Origin: Melieria omissa
Lineage: Eukaryota > Arthropoda > Insecta > Diptera > Ulidiidae
Direction: 5' to 3'
DNA length: 64,000 nt
Assembly (NCBI GenBank): GCA_963971225.1
Contig: OZ020267.1
Span: 103,055,729 to 103,119,728, forward strand
Part shown: one piece after another, positions 9,692 through 21,226 of the stretch
Layout of the letters: every line of letters starts with the position of its first letter
Numbering within the stretch: position 1 is the first letter of the stretch
Notes under the pieces: model-generated
The model's database searches: none
Told to the model about the DNA's origin: nothing
What the model saw: only the letters and a program-made list of their open reading frames with translations
Made by a program: the position numbers and the translations under genes

Positions 9692-12600
9692 ATGTCCACC
9701 GCAACAATTATGGATTTAACAATAGTTGTGAATTGTAAGTAGCAGCGCCGTAGCCAGAACTTGGTCATGGGGGGGTTTTCAAATTTTGTTTGCCACATTT
9801 AGTATTACGATTAAATTTTTCCCGTTTTTTTAGTAAAAATTTCATGAAATTTGGTCGACTGGAAGCGAAGTTTTTACATCTGAAGTGAAAGTATGTTTGT
9901 GTCATCGTGCACAAATAAGCATTGAAGAAATATCCAATATTAACTTTTGTTTTAAAAATGTTTAAACTTTAATCGAAGCATTTAAATTGATGAATCAAAT
10001 GTATGGTGATGATTGTTTACACTATGATCAATAAGTACCGGGACTGTGTCAAAAAAACAAAATTTTTTTATTTTATCTCGCGTCGCATTTTCTTTTATGA
10101 CCTCTATGGACTCCAATCTCTTTCCACAAAGCGGTAACTTGAGTCGGGAGAACAGGAAAAAGTCACATGGTGCCATATCTGGAGAATAGGGAGCCTGATC
10201 GATGATATTGACACTATGTTTGTTCAAATAATCGCGAATAATGTGTTCTTTGTGAGACGGCGCATTATCGTGGTGCAAAATCCAGCTGGTGGTGGTGCAA
10301 AATTATCCATTATAAAATGCGACGAAGTACAAAAAGTTGACTGACGCTAACAGCTGCCAAACAAAAACTAATGATGCAATCCCGCTGAAAATTTGACACA
10401 GATGTCAGTTAAGGTCCTACCGACCTAACAAAAACCTGCATCGGGCAACGGCGGAAAATTTAAAATACACAGTCCCGGTACTTATTGATCATTGTTTATA
10501 CCGTGGTGGAGTTCATAAGTGGTAAACGCGATTAAAAACGTTTGTCAGAATATAAATGATGACCAACGTGTTAGCCAACTGAAATCCGCGATCACCGTAG
10601 ATTCCATCAAAACTGGGTGGTAATGCATACAAGATTAGCCAAAATCTTAATTGAAATTCTTAAAATTGGACTTAACCTTCGCTTTACTTATAGTATACCC
10701 ACCCGGGGGATCTTTTTAATATTCATGTTTAATATCTGCCAGAGTATTGCTATCATTTCGAATAACTGCACAAATTTGAAGGTAATTTTCAAGAAGAAAC
10801 ATTTTTTTTTTGAGAAATCTTGTTCATGTTTAAATTTGAATTTTGTCATTTTGTATACAAAATACCTACCCGGGTGAACCCAGGCGCTTTCACTTCCATT
10901 TTGAATAAACCTCGCAATAAATTTTTGTTTTGCGTACCTCATTATGCTTTTAATAAACAACATTTTCCAAAGTTGCAAAATAAATCAAGCCTTTTTTCGA
11001 AAAACGAACTTTTGCCAGAGGAAAATACTAAATACTTAGGTATTAAAAAAAATGTATCTTTATTATGAGTTTTACTCAAAATAGCGGCGAAAGTGCCTGG
11101 AGTCATCCGGGTGAACGGCATTGGTAAACGACGTATACAAAAATCTTTGGTAAGGCGTTAAGAATCTCAATAGCATACATTTATCAATAGCATTTTAACT
11201 GAACAATTGGCTATCGAAGGATGCCATCTCACCGATCGACACTTGTTTTGACCGTTTTTTTGTTTACTAAAAGTCGAATTTCAACCATCAACCATCCTCG
11301 TTTTCACCTGATGCGGCACCGTGCGACTTTCACCTTTTCAAAAAAAGCATTTGCCAATTAAAAAAGGGTTTTGAGAACGAAGACGCGATCCAAAAGGCTT
11401 GTACCGACATCCTGAAGGACATTCCGGTCGACGAACTAAACTACTCTTCATACAAGTTATTAGATCATGCATATCGCTGTATTGAGCTTAAACGGGACTA
11501 TTAAAAAATTAAATTCGCCCAAAATACTTTTTGTTATTATTTTTTAAATGTTTAAAGATGAAAAGACCTTTTTGCTAATGTGGGAACATACATACGATGC
11601 TTAGTGATTGAAAATGTTGACAAATTATAGCAATAATTTCAATTTATAATCTTTATATTGAATATCTCGTTAAATACATTTTCAAGTTCAAATGTTGCGT
11701 TTAATTATAATATTTGAATTATTGAAACATTCGCAGTTTAAAAGATGTGAAAAAACTAAGTATTGAATAATTAAAAACAACGTCGAACACTTTCCACGTA
11801 TTTTCATCACAGCTAATGCATATTTCTAAACTGAAAACATAGATGTTTGTGCTTATAATTTTGTTGCTGAAAGTCTAAAATGATTTTTTCATACGTGCAA
11901 TTTTATACGTTCCATGTTTTTTTTCGAATTTTTCAATTCTATACCAGCTCGGAAATATATATCTGTGTTGTTATCGCTGCTGAAAGTCCATTATGTGTTG
12001 CGTAGCCGCAATTATCTACAAATTTATATGTTTTCCAAATGTTTCTATTCTATTCCACCAGCCTTCAGGCGCCTTGGCATCGACATACGCGCCTCTCCAG
12101 ACAGCCCCATTTTGAAGTATCCATTAAGATTCATTATACCTGCGATAGGACAAATTATCTGGATCTTTGCCGTATTCAACTACGTGCTCACCTACTACAA
12201 TGATGTGGATAAAGTTGTGCCAACGCTTAGCATATTGACCCAACTCCTTCTGTCTGCGGCTAAAGCCGTAGTTTTTCTGGCACGCGGCAGACAATTCATA
12301 AGTCTAATACAAAATTTCGAGGATCTGGCCATGCAAGGTGTAAAAAGAAAACGCATTATTTGAGCAAAATTAAAATATTAAAATATCAATTGAATAATAA
12401 ATGTAAAAAACTAGCCGACAGCGCCGAACGAGAAGTATGGAATACGGAAAGCATGCGTGTCATGTCCCTTATTCGACCCTATAGCATCTCTTGCTGGACT
12501 ACGGCCACCATGTTTGTGCTGATGCCGCCGCTAAAATTGCTCATCACCTACATTATGTATGACGAAATAGTGATAACACTAGCAATGCCAGGAATGTTAG

Positions 12601-13506
12601 TGAATGCACCATTTAATCATTTCATTATTATTAACATGTGCTTCCTTGCAGTTTCCCCTACGATCACACACAAACATTTTATTTCATATTGACCAATATT
12701 TGGTCAGTGTGTCTGGTGCATGTTGGCATCAATGCCGTTATCGGTGTAGAAGGCCTTTTCGGTTGGTATGTCTGCAATGTGACTGCACATTTTCGCATAC
12801 TTCGCCTGAAAGTGGCGCGTGTCTTTGACGAAGTCAACAATCTCCCGGCAACGCATTTCCAACGCAAATTCGCCCAAATTATTGAGTATCATTGTCGCAT
12901 TATGATCATGGCATCAGAGTTTGATGTTCTGTTTGCGCAAATCGTTTTCATCGAGGTCGCTTGCACCTGTCTGCAGCTCTGTTGTTTGGCATTTCAATTT
13001 GCCTACTCAACAGACGCCTCAATGTATCCGTACATCTCGATGCTATTGGCCTCGCTTATGCTGCAGCTGATGATCTACTGTTTCGGTGGCGAGAAGGTAA
13101 AGAACGAGGTGAGACGGTTTGGTACTTTCATTAGATATCCATATCGACTTTAAGAACTTTGATTCGTTCAGAACGACGCAATGTGTGACAGCTTTTACTT
13201 GCTGACACCTTGGCACAAGTTGCCGCCAAAGATGCAAAAGTCATTCGCCATGTCACTAATACGCACACAACGCCCAATGACGCTGTCGGGATATTTTTTT
13301 ACAGCCGATCGTGCACTTCTCGTATGGGTACGTAGAAAGTAGCGCAGCATCAACAAGGCGTTTTGCTTCCCATATTCCGAAAACATATTGTTTTGTCGAA
13401 TTTCTTGCAGATCTTCAAGACCGCCGGCTCTTTCACCGCTCTACTTTTTGGACTGAAGGAAAAACAGAATACGTTCGATGCAACTGCGGAACCACACGTA
13501 CTATAG
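9692..13506 (+). CDS. Odorant receptor A1 (7tm_6 family), six exons
   Basis: Predicted odour-gated ion channel subunit of olfactory neuron dendrites, expected to pair with Orco. Exons: 9692-9734, 12062-12337, 12415-12595, 12652-13108, 13172-13327 and 13411-13506; 402 residues, usual for insect ORs. All introns are GT-AG and phases agree (1,1,2,0,0). The C terminus has the family signature region (LSGYFFTADR, then IFKTAGSFTALLFGL). Hydrophobic segments lie in exons 2-4 and a conserved YCFGGEKVKNE ends exon 4. A start at 12028 (MFSKCF) is possible but less likely: the 43-nt exon with its GTAAGT donor joins in frame to CCACCAG|CC at 12062 in all four copies. Intron 1 is 2.3 kb because of a hAT insertion. 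The acceptor before 12415 lacks a good pyrimidine tract; it was chosen by alignment to group B. A polyadenylation signal lies at 13577-13582. Confidence 0.85.
10023..10493 (-). mobile_element. Internally deleted mariner inside the hAT
   Basis: The reverse strand encodes a mariner catalytic-domain fragment: HHDNAPSHKEHI near 10250-10275, YSPDMAPCDFFLF near 10160-10195, then GKRLESIEVIKEN. Both ends carry TGATCAATAAGTACCGGGAC in inverted orientation (from about 10025 and ending about 10490). The N-terminal half is deleted. The other copy of the hAT family (36196-43409) lacks this insert at the matching place near 36495, showing it is a later arrival. Confidence 0.75.
11304..11504 (+). pseudogene. 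mariner/Tc1-type transposase C-terminal tail (66 aa) within hAT
   Basis: A 66-residue open piece ends at TAA 11502-11504. It starts SPDAAPCDFHLFKK, the third catalytic-Asp region of mariner-type transposases, and continues through KACTDILKDIPVDELN. The N-terminal three quarters are missing. A more degraded copy of the same tail is in the second hAT (about 43020-43220), so it was probably part of the hAT before the two copies separated. Confidence 0.65.
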
Positions 13507-13681
13507 ACACATTCGAACGAACTTCATTGTTTAATGTTATAAGTTGAGAAATGCTTTAAAAAATAATGAGCTCAATAATAAATGTTGCAAATCAATTTTC
13601 TCTGAATCAGTTTCGTAATAAGAAAATATAAGGAACCTCATGCTTAAAGTATTGTCTGCTTTCTTTTCAACGTTTAAAGAT
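13507..13681 (+). other. A1 3'UTR and array spacer
   Basis: The 3'UTR is shared with A0 and A2-A4 (ACACATTCGAACGAACTTC, AATAAA at 13577-13582). It is followed by the start of the T-rich spacer. At about 13682 the sequence switches to the reverse-strand gypsy insertion; the spacer resumes near 22193. Confidence 0.7.
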
Positions 13682-14158
13682 TTGGTGAAGGTAGGGCACG
13701 CTTAATATTTCCGTGTGTTGTGTCAAGTTAACGACGTATGCCCAGGGTGCTTCGGGCTTCAGGGGTGCTGTTGCGTTTTCATTATAGAAATTTGTGCCAT
13801 TAATTTTCGCATAGTTCCTGAAGAGCACCAGGTAGGTGTCATTAACAGTGACGGAAGCCTCGCCACTTTCCTCTATAGTGACTAGCTGGTTATTGATAGC
13901 TACCAGTCCATCTCCTACTGTGGCGATAGGCGGAAGGTCGTTGAATGTTGTGCTGCAGTTAACGCAGTTGCGTGTTATAAGTTGCAGAGCGCATGATGCG
14001 GTTGACGAAGTTAGGCAGAAGATCGGTATTGTGTCGCTGCAGTTTTTTCACGGCTAACATGTGGTTGTGGCACACCGCCAAAGTAGACTCCCGACTTTGA
14101 CTGCCGCGAGCTACTGGTAGAATAGTTAAGTTCTTACATCTAAGTTTACATCTAAGTT

Positions 14159-14529
14159 TATACCGAGCGCCCCGGGTTCGATTCCTGGCTTGGGCTGGAA
14201 AAATCACTCATCTACTTCTATCGCTATCCACATGAAGGGAATGAGAATTACAAGAATCGCACAAGTGCGCTCTTGGCAGATAATGGCAAAACCTCCAAGT
14301 GTGAACGAAAAACAAACCTGCCAAGCGCAGTTCGGATTCGGCGTTAAACTGTAGGTCCCCACCCCTCCCTTTCCTCATCCGTTTGAAATGTGTATTGTAT
14401 CACATGTTGAAAAAAAACAGTGTTGCATACGCATTTCAAACGGATGGGATCTGTGGTATCACAACGGGCCCGTTAAGAGGCCTAAGTCTCATACAGAGGC
14501 TGCCATCGCAACCTAACCTAACCTAACCA
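14159..14529 (+). mobile_element. tRNA-derived SINE S1 with LINE-like 3' tail
   Basis: It starts just before a perfect RNA polymerase III B box (GGTTCGATTCC near 14174-14184) and so lacks its A-box head. The body holds TTCGGATTCGGCGTTAAAC (near 14332), shared in variant form with the other SINE family. The 3' end, 14453-14529, resembles the 3' ends of the LINEs at 46483 and 37024 and terminates in (CCTAA)n. The target duplication is ACATCTAAGTT at 14148-14158 and 14530-14540. Confidence 0.8.
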
Positions 14530-14558
14530 ACATCTAAGTTACGGAATAGGGTATCTTA

Positions 14559-15299
14559 TCAGGTGTACAACTTTGCTTCCGCCGTTTTCCGATAGGTGTC
14601 TGTACCGGCTGAGGCTGGTTGAAATACATAGATGGTAATGCCTTTAAAGTGAGTGTGGACAGTGCCTAACGAATTGTCATCGCCGTTTCAGTGACAGTTG
14701 TTCTTGTTTTCGTATTATTCACGCTCGAAAATGTCCGTTTATGTGCCCAATTCTCGCCATTTGCGGGAAGTTTTACTTTTCTGTTACAATTCGACAAAAA
14801 TGCAGCTGAAGCGCATCGAATGCTCTCAGAAACTTACGGTGATGCTGCTCTGAGTGAAAGAACGTGCCGGGAGTGGTTTCAACGTTTTAAAAATGGTGAT
14901 TTCGATGTCGAAGACAAACATGGTGGTGGCCACTTTTGCGGCTTCACGTTGCAAAAGTGGTCAACAAGTACCTGGAAACGCTGAAATGGGAAGTCTTGCC
15001 CCACCCGCCGTATTCCCCAGATGTCGCCCCTTCTGACTTCCACCTATTCCGTTCGATGGCACACGGCCTGGCATATCAACATTTTCAATCCTTCGAAGAA
15101 TTGGAAAAATGGATTGCTTCATGGATAGCGTCAAAAGAGGACTCCTTTTTTCAAGCCGGGATCCGAAAATTGCCGGAAAGATGGGAGAAAGTTGTCGCTA
15201 GCGACGGACAATACTTTGAATAATACATCTGTAAGCACTTTTTTGCAATAAAGCTTTTAATTTTGGAAAAAAACGGCGGAAGCAAAGTTGTACACCTGA
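14559..15299 (+). mobile_element. Internally deleted mariner in env remnant (741 bp)
   Basis: Inverted ends start TCAGGTGTACAACTTTGCTT on both sides and are flanked by TA (14557-14558; 15300-15301). The transposase N-terminal part (AHRMLSETYGDAALSERTCR; WFQRFKNGDFDVED) is joined to a C-terminal part (PPYSPDVAPSDFHLFRSM; RWEKVVASDGQYFE, stop at 15221-15223). Most of the catalytic domain between them is deleted. The ends are well kept, so it could have been mobilised in trans. Confidence 0.85.
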
Positions 15300-15600
15300 T
15301 ATTAAAAAATATATTACATTCTTAAACTATAGAATCTTGATCTTAGCTACGGACATGATGTCGGCTACCGTTAGATTTGTGAGATGCTCATTTTTTATTA
15401 TAAAATTTATTTCACTGCTGTCCAGGAGGACTGGGTTCAAAATTCCAATTTTGCGAATGTGATGGAGGTTATTATGTTGTCCAATTCAGTTATTATTGAT
15501 CTATTCCTAGCTAGAAATATGTAGTAATTCCCCTCTGAACTTCCGTATTAATAGTAAACAGCCTGTCCTGCGATTCCGATACTAATACTAAGCGGCTTTC

Positions 15601-18390
15601 TTACAGAAGGTTGTCCTTATGGACCCTTCTCCCCCTAATAAGCACAGCAGTGCCTAAGTCTTTTTCAATTACTTCCTCGATGCAGCGAGGTGTCAACTTA
15701 TTCCCTAGTCGCCTGTTGGTTTTAACCAGTACTTTTTCACCAACCGAAAATTCCCTATTCTGTCTATTTTTATTATGGTTTACTAGCTCTTTCTGACTGT
15801 GCTGTGCCTTTTGCAATCGCGATGCTATTTGCTGATTACGTTCTGTTGAACCAAATATGTCGATTGATTTAGCTCCAGTTACCGTATGAATCCTAACCTA
15901 ACCTATTCGATTGTGGCTAAGAGAACTAATTCTTCAATATCATCCACATCTTTGTCGAGTTTAAGACATCGTGCTATTTCCATCAGTGTGCTGTGGAAGC
16001 GTTCCACTTGACCATTCGACGTGCTGTGAAGGAGTGGGGCATTCGCAATGTCAATGCCAAACTGATTTTTTAAGATCACTTTGATACTATACGAATTGAG
16101 TGACTTCTCGTTGTCACAATAAATGATTTTTGTACCACTAAACATGTTTAGCAATTGCAACAAATGTGACTTTACATCCACTATTGTTCTGGATCTAAGT
16201 GACTGCACGATCGAAAACTTCGGAAATTTGTCGATGCAAGTCAGAAAGTGCTTCGAGCCGGTAGAGAATATATCAACGTGAAGAATTTCCCCGCAGTATT
16301 CCGGTATGGGGAAGCTAGGCCTTAGTCTCGCGTAAGCGGGCTGTCGTGCCAATCAATTATTTATTATTATTATTATTCCGGTATGGGCGTTTCAGCTATA
16401 CGTTGTTTTTTTGGGTGACAATCACACTTGGCCTGAGCACAAACGCGACAATTCGCTGCGAATTGCCTGGTTTTTTCTCCATTTTTGGAAAAAAAAAATA
16501 GTCTTCTTATATTTGCTTTGTATTCTCTTGAGCTGCTCGATGTGCTCGGTTTTGCTCAGCCGCTATAATCTCCTGCTGCTCGCTTGGGTCTGATATGTCC
16601 ACTACGAATTTTTCTGTATGGCAAAACTTTACTGTTGGAAATAATTCAACTAACTCGTGTTGACATTTTGCTAATGTTGGCAAGTCACAATGTACCACGT
16701 TGACAGCATCCACCTTCACCGCTTCCTGCAAGAGGCTCATTAAATCTTCTTTGGTTTGGAATGAGATCAGATGCCTCATTTTTTCCCAAATATAATGAAG
16801 CTTCTTTTTTGAGGTTCTAGGCCCTCCTCTATTAAAAATTGATGGCGAAAACAATTTATCGGCTTATCAGTTCTTTCAATTGTGTTGGTTGATGATAATT
16901 CACTGTGGATTGTCTCTGTGCTCATATTGTCTAAAGTGTTTCTAGACAATGCATCCGCCACCACATTCTCTTTACCCGGTTTGTAGATGAGCTTCGCATT
17001 ACATTCATCAAAGAAAGCTTTCCATCTTGTAATTTTCGAATTAGGATTTCGATCCGAGACTGCGAAAGTCAAGGGTTGGTGGTCTGTGAACACGTTTAGC
17101 TTATTTACACCGTACAGGTAATTTCTAAGCGTTTTCAAGGCCCCGACGATTGCCAGTAACCTCCTTTCATTGGTAGCGAAATGTTCTTCACTACTGGACA
17201 AAGTACGAGAGATCATCGTAATAGGTCTGCCCTCCTGAGAGAGAACGGCACCAATTGCATGTGATGATGCATCAATGGTTAAATCAAACGATTTGGTGAA
17301 GTCCGGGTAGGTTAACGTTACCTCCTCAGAGGCTAATATTTGTTTTAGCACGTTGAAGGCCTTTTGCTGTTCTTCAGTCAAATTTATCTTGATTTTTTTT
17401 TACTGCGAAGCAGTAACTCGGCCATATTCCCCCCTAAGAATATTCGATAGCGGCTTGGTTAATTTAGCGAAGTCCCGTATTAAACATCTGTAATACCCCG
17501 CTAGGCTCAACAATGACCTTACTCCCCTCAAGGAGGTGGGCTCCGGGAAGTTTCGTATCGTATCGATTTTGTCGGGCACGTCCTTACCCCCCACTGCCCC
17601 CCCTTGTGAGACCAGGAATCCCAAGTATTCGACCTCCGTTCTGAAGAATTTCGACTTCTCCGCTGAGACCCTCATATTGGCTTCAAATAAACTTCGTAAA
17701 ATTGTCTCTTAAGTGCTGTTGCTCATGAAAATATGATAACATCATCCATGTAGACGAAGCAAATTTCGCCCCCTGAAAAATACTGAGCGCGTTCTTAAGA
17801 CCAAAGGGCAAACGACAAAATTCGTATTTTCAATTTTTCACAGAGAAGACTTTTTCTCCCTGTCACACTCCGCCAATTTAATCTGGAGGAAACCAGAGTT
17901 TAGGTCGAGAGTACTGAATAACTTACTTCCACCCAGATTTGACAAAATTCCTGCGATGTCGGGGATCGGATATCTGTCACCGATAGTTTTTTCGTTTCGT
18001 TTATGAAAATCGATAACCAATCGCTGTTTTGGGCGACCTGCTGCGTCCGCTCCATTTTCCCTAACTACGCTATGGGATTATTATAAGGTGACCTGGACGG
18101 TCGGATGATGCCATTTGCCAATAAGTCTTGGATATCTTCATTTACGAAATCCGACACACCCAGCGGGTAAGGATTTAATGTGGAGTACACCGGGTCTTCG
18201 TCCTCGGTGCGAATAGTTGCGACTACGTTTGTATTAAACGGTAGTGCCTCGTTGGGGTCCGCAAAAACCCCGTTCACGCTACTAATCATTTTGGCGAAAG
18301 AATCCTTAAGATCCTTTGAGACCGACATGGCTTGCTGTTGCAAATGGGCAATGTCCTGGCTGCTAGTAAAAAGGATGACCTCCTTGCCTT
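15601..18390 (-). pseudogene. gypsy pol (reverse strand): RT, RNase H, integrase
   Basis: Order on the reverse strand: RT from about 18120 (NGIIRPSRSPYNNP near 18100; YPIPDIAGIL near 17960; LDLNSGFLQIKL near 17885; EYLGFLVSQGG near 17620), RNase H from about 17290 (LTIDASSHAIGAVLSQ; DHQPLTFAV; NVVADALSRN), integrase from about 16290 (VDIFSTGSKHF; NGQVERFHSTL near 16010), and a C-terminal module to about 15601. Frameshifts separate the domains. The segment around the RT catalytic box (about 17700-17830) is degraded. A truncated SINE splits the integrase at 16311-16374. Confidence 0.8.
16311..16374 (+). mobile_element. SINE S2, 64-bp 5'-truncated copy
   Basis: Only the 3' end of the SINE family is present: a variant of TAGTCTCGTAATCGGGCTGT followed by GTCGTGCC and a (TTA)n tail. 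It is flanked by the perfect 13-bp target duplication ATTCCGGTATGGG at 16298-16310 and 16375-16387. The gypsy integrase reading continues across the duplication. This defines the 3' boundary of the SINE family. Confidence 0.85.
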
Positions 18391-18562
18391 GCAAACCTCT
18401 GAGAGTAAAATTGCCTATGAAAAAGGTCTCAACTCGCCGTTCGGAATCGGCATAAAACTGTAGGTCCCTTCCAGCCTTGTAAAAACATTCGCACGCACAA
18501 CACGGTTGGTTGCGGGTAGCTAGGCCATAGTCTCGTAATCGGGCTGTCGTGCCAGTCAAGAA
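18388..18562 (+). mobile_element. SINE S3, partial copy
   Basis: It carries the body GCAAACCTCTGAGAGTAAAA, the core TTCGGAATCGGCATAAAACT (near 18439), and the 3' end ATCGGGCTGTCGTGCC, then a short (AAG)n tail. The tRNA-like head is absent. The same order, on the other strand, is present in full-length S5 (60806-61125). It sits between gypsy RT and protease sequences. Confidence 0.75.
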
Positions 18563-18574
18563 GAAGAAGTATCT

Positions 18575-18925
18575 GATGGTGCAGAACAAATTTTAATTGT
18601 ATGCGTGTACAATCCTCACAAATGTTTCTCCTTGGTTTGTCTTTTTGATGAGTTGACTGAGTTGGTAGTTGAGTATGAATATGTTTTAATTTGTGGTCAA
18701 TTTGTCAATGTATTATCCAGTGACCCAAGTAGAAGTAAGCTTGTTGACCAGATAGACGCTTTAGGACTTTGTGTGCTCAATACAAATATACCAACTACGT
18801 ATGCGAATAATGCTTTACCCAGCCTGCTTGACCCTTTTATTACCACGACCCATCGCTAGTTTTGAAGTTTGACCAAATGTCGTTCATTTCTGATCATGAC
18901 TTAATATTCTGTACTTTAGATGTTG
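18575..18925 (+). pseudogene. LINE endonuclease fragment (forward strand)
   Basis: A forward-strand piece resembling the AP-endonuclease of Jockey/CR1-group LINEs: VCVYNPHKC near 18600, LICGQFVNVLSSDPSRSKL near 18690-18745 (the usual GDFN motif altered), LGLCVLNTNIPTTYANNALP, and FISDHDLIFCTLD near 18887-18925 in another frame. Both ends are cut, and it is out of context within the reverse-strand gypsy. It may belong to the same family as the RT fragment at 50690-52135. Confidence 0.55.
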
Positions 18926-19510
18926 TGCACTTATGTTTGATAGAAGTGACCCCGTGTATCGATTTGACCGAAAGCGTATTCTGAACGGGGTGTATTCCCC
19001 TCAGGACCGGTAACGATTTTATGTAACTCCTCGACGCCCCAGTTTTGATGAGGAATTTTATTTCCTTCCCTCCCACCGATCTCGAGATCCATGGTAGGAG
19101 GAATCTTCCCCTAAAAAATTAAGTTGGTCACCCTTAATGTCATTAACCGCCTGTTCCGTCTCTTCGCCATACACTGAGTCACTAGGCGAGTCAAGATCGT
19201 CATTCAAATGATTTACCCTGTAGTTTTGGTCCCGCCGCGCGTTTCTGTTGATTGCCCTGCTTTGGTCGGTAATCTCGAGCCTGATTATAATTACCATTGT
19301 TAGCTCTCTGATTGTTTGGTTTCGGTGCTGGGCCGCTTTTCTTGTTACTATCGTTTTCGACTGATCTGGCTGCGAAGTTAGCCGCAAATTTGTAACGCTC
19401 ATGACTGGCGTCCACTTCTTGTGCTAGAGCCAGGGTGGACGGAAGATCAGCCGGTCTTGAGGCGAAAAGGATATCGCACAGGGGTTTTCTTAAACACGAG
19501 ATAAATACCC
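18926..19510 (-). pseudogene. gypsy gag tail and protease (reverse strand)
   Basis: The gag C-terminal sequence begins at about 19510 (FISCLRKPLCDILFASRPAD, then LAQEVDASHERYKF) and is Asn/Gln/Lys-rich to about 19230. After a frameshift an acidic linker follows. The protease-like segment reads KTGASRSYIKSLP near 19035-19055, with Asp of DTGAS replaced by Lys. The gag N terminus is separated by the RTE LINE starting at 19511. Confidence 0.65.
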
Positions 19511-19564
19511 TTAGAGCCTTGACGTGAGACCCTAGCCGCTGCGAGTGCCGTAGACAGCATATAC

Positions 19565-20036
19565 TTCGTCTTGCCCTCATTTGCCACCAGACCCATTTTG
19601 GCAAATTCTCTCTCGATAGCCGCAAAGGCAGCGGTGACATCTCGCTTGATACGCCCGATGACATCAATGTCATCAGCGTAGGCAAGGAGCTGGACACTTT
19701 TGAAAATTGTGCCATTACGTTGTACACCGGCCTTGCGCAGAACACTCTCCATGATGAAGTTGAAGAGGTCGGAGGACAAAGGATCGCCCTGTCTGAAACC
19801 TTCGTCTTGCCCTCATTTGCCACCAGACCCATTTTGGCAAATTCTCTCTCGATAGCCGCAAAGGCAGCGGTGACATCTCGCTTGATACGCCCGTTGACAT
19901 CAATGTCATCAGCGTAGGCAAGGAGCTGGACACTTTTGAAAATTGTGCCATTACGTTGTGCACCGGCCTTGCGCAGAACACTCTCCATGATGAAGTTGAA
20001 GAGGTCGGAGGACAAAGGATCGCCCTGTCTGAAACC
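19565..20036. repeat. 236-bp direct tandem duplication inside RTE RT
   Basis: Bases 19565-19800 are repeated at 19801-20036 with very few differences (for example CCCGATGAC versus CCCGTTGAC, TGTACACC versus TGTGCACC). The unit contains the YADD and GDPLS motifs, so the RT reads twice through its active site. Near identity suggests a recent duplication after insertion. Confidence 0.9.
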
Positions 20037-21099
20037 TCCAACGGTATCAAATGGGTCGAAGAGGTCACTTCCAACTTTGACGGATCTACGCGTATTGCTC
20101 AACGTCGCTCTGCAAAGTCTCACAAGCTTTGCAGAGATACCAAGTTCAGACAATGCGACATATAGGCGATCCCTTATCGGACTATCGAATGCTGCCTTGT
20201 AATCGATGAAGAGATGGTGTGTATCGATTTAATTCTCATGGGTCTTCTCCAGAATTTGGCGTAGAGAGAATATTTGGTCGATGGTGGACTTACCATTCTA
20301 AAGCCGCACTGATAGGGTCCAATCAGCGCCTTGGCTAGTGGTTTTAATCTTTCACATAGTACGCTCATCAGAGCCTTGTATGCAATGGGAAGTAGGCTGA
20401 TACCCCTGTAGTTGCCGCATATTGTTGAGTCGCCTTTCTTCAGCACAGGGCAAAGGGCACTGAGGTTCCAATCGATAGGCATTCGTTCCTCCAGCCATAT
20501 TTTGCAGATGAGCTGATGCATGCACCCAGTCAGCTCACCCCCGCCGGCCTTGAACAATTCAGCTGGTAGCCCATCGGGCCCTGCAGGTGCCGTCCGGATA
20601 TATTCACCACTGGCGGTATTGTTCCCTTCGTCGCCTGCGAGAAGCTTGGTGAAGTGCTCCTTCTACAACCTCAGTACACCCTGCGCATCCGTAACCAAAT
20701 CCCCGTTTTCGTCTCTGCAAGAAGATGCCCCTGGCTAAAATCCTTCCGTGAGACGCTTAACTTTTTGGAAGAATTTTCGGGCGTTATTCCTGCTCCTGCA
20801 CTCCTCAATTTCCTCACGCTCGCGCCTTTCTTGCTCCCGTTTCTTGCATCGAAAAAGGCACCTCGCTCGCTCGCGTGGCAGCCGACTGCAGGGTCTTCTT
20901 GTAGGCAGCATTCTTCACTGCAGTGGCTGCGCGACACTCTTCATCGTACCATTGGTTTTTTGGTGGTGGGCGTCGAAAACCAAGGATATTTTCTGCGGCG
21001 GTGCGCATAGAGTGGAATAAGTGAGCCCATAATCCGCCGATGTCATCAAGTGGAGAGGGGGAGCGACCGAGCTGGTTGGAGAGTTGAGCGGAGTATGCT

Positions 21100-21226
21100 T
21101 AGGCGGTCTCGATAGTCCAGCGGACAGCGCGCTGGCTGCTCATACCGAGTGCCCAGGTTCGATTCCTGGCTCGGGCTGGTGAAAAACTCGTCTAGAGGCA
21201 GCCACTACAACCAACTAACCAACCAT
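21100..21226 (+). mobile_element. tRNA-derived SINE S4 head inside RTE LINE
   Basis: The tRNA-like head has an A-box-like TAGTCCAGCGGA near 21113 and a perfect B box GGTTCGATTCC near 21159. A short body and an (ACCAACTA)-type tail follow. It interrupts the RTE endonuclease/linker at the site corresponding to about 4330-4345 in the other copy. Target duplications are blurred. The folded region is not a functional tRNA: the anticodon arm and 3' acceptor do not pair convincingly. Confidence 0.65.

Larger units (their letters stand above)
9743..11630. mobile_element. hAT element in A1 intron 1 (right end lost)
   Basis: The left terminus CAGCGCCGTAGCCAGAACTT starts 8 bp after the exon-1 donor. 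The same sequence continues in the better-preserved copy at 36196-43409, whose terminus is CAGGGGCGTAGCCAGAAC. The copy breaks off at about 11630, before the right terminus, so no target duplication can be read. It contains a small mariner (10023-10493) and a mariner transposase tail (11304-11504). No hAT transposase is seen, so it is non-autonomous. Confidence 0.7.
13690..15600 (-). pseudogene. env-like third ORF remnant of the gypsy element
   Basis: Reverse-strand fragments follow pol: about 15600-15302, and 14140-13690 after removing a mariner and a SINE. The clearest pieces lie around 14060-13700 (NHMLAVKKLQRHN, then TVNDTYLVLFRNYAK). Position 3' of integrase and an Asn-rich, glycosylation-like composition fit an errantivirus envelope gene, but I do not see a fusion peptide or membrane anchor clearly. 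The call rests mainly on gene order. The sequence is badly broken and no intact protein is possible. Confidence 0.45.

Noticed and set aside
12028..12061. ATG at MFSKCFYSIPPA (and 22830, 26667, 44687) as the start of A-type receptors
   Set aside because: The segment is the pyrimidine-rich end of an intron in all four copies, and the conserved upstream exon joins in frame at CCACCAG. In A4 this ATG would lack a promoter because of the mariner. It is kept only as a fallback.
21113..21175. tRNA gene (A and B boxes)
   Set aside because: B box is perfect but the cloverleaf arms do not close and the sequence continues into a SINE body. The same applies to 61045-61125 and 14160-14200.
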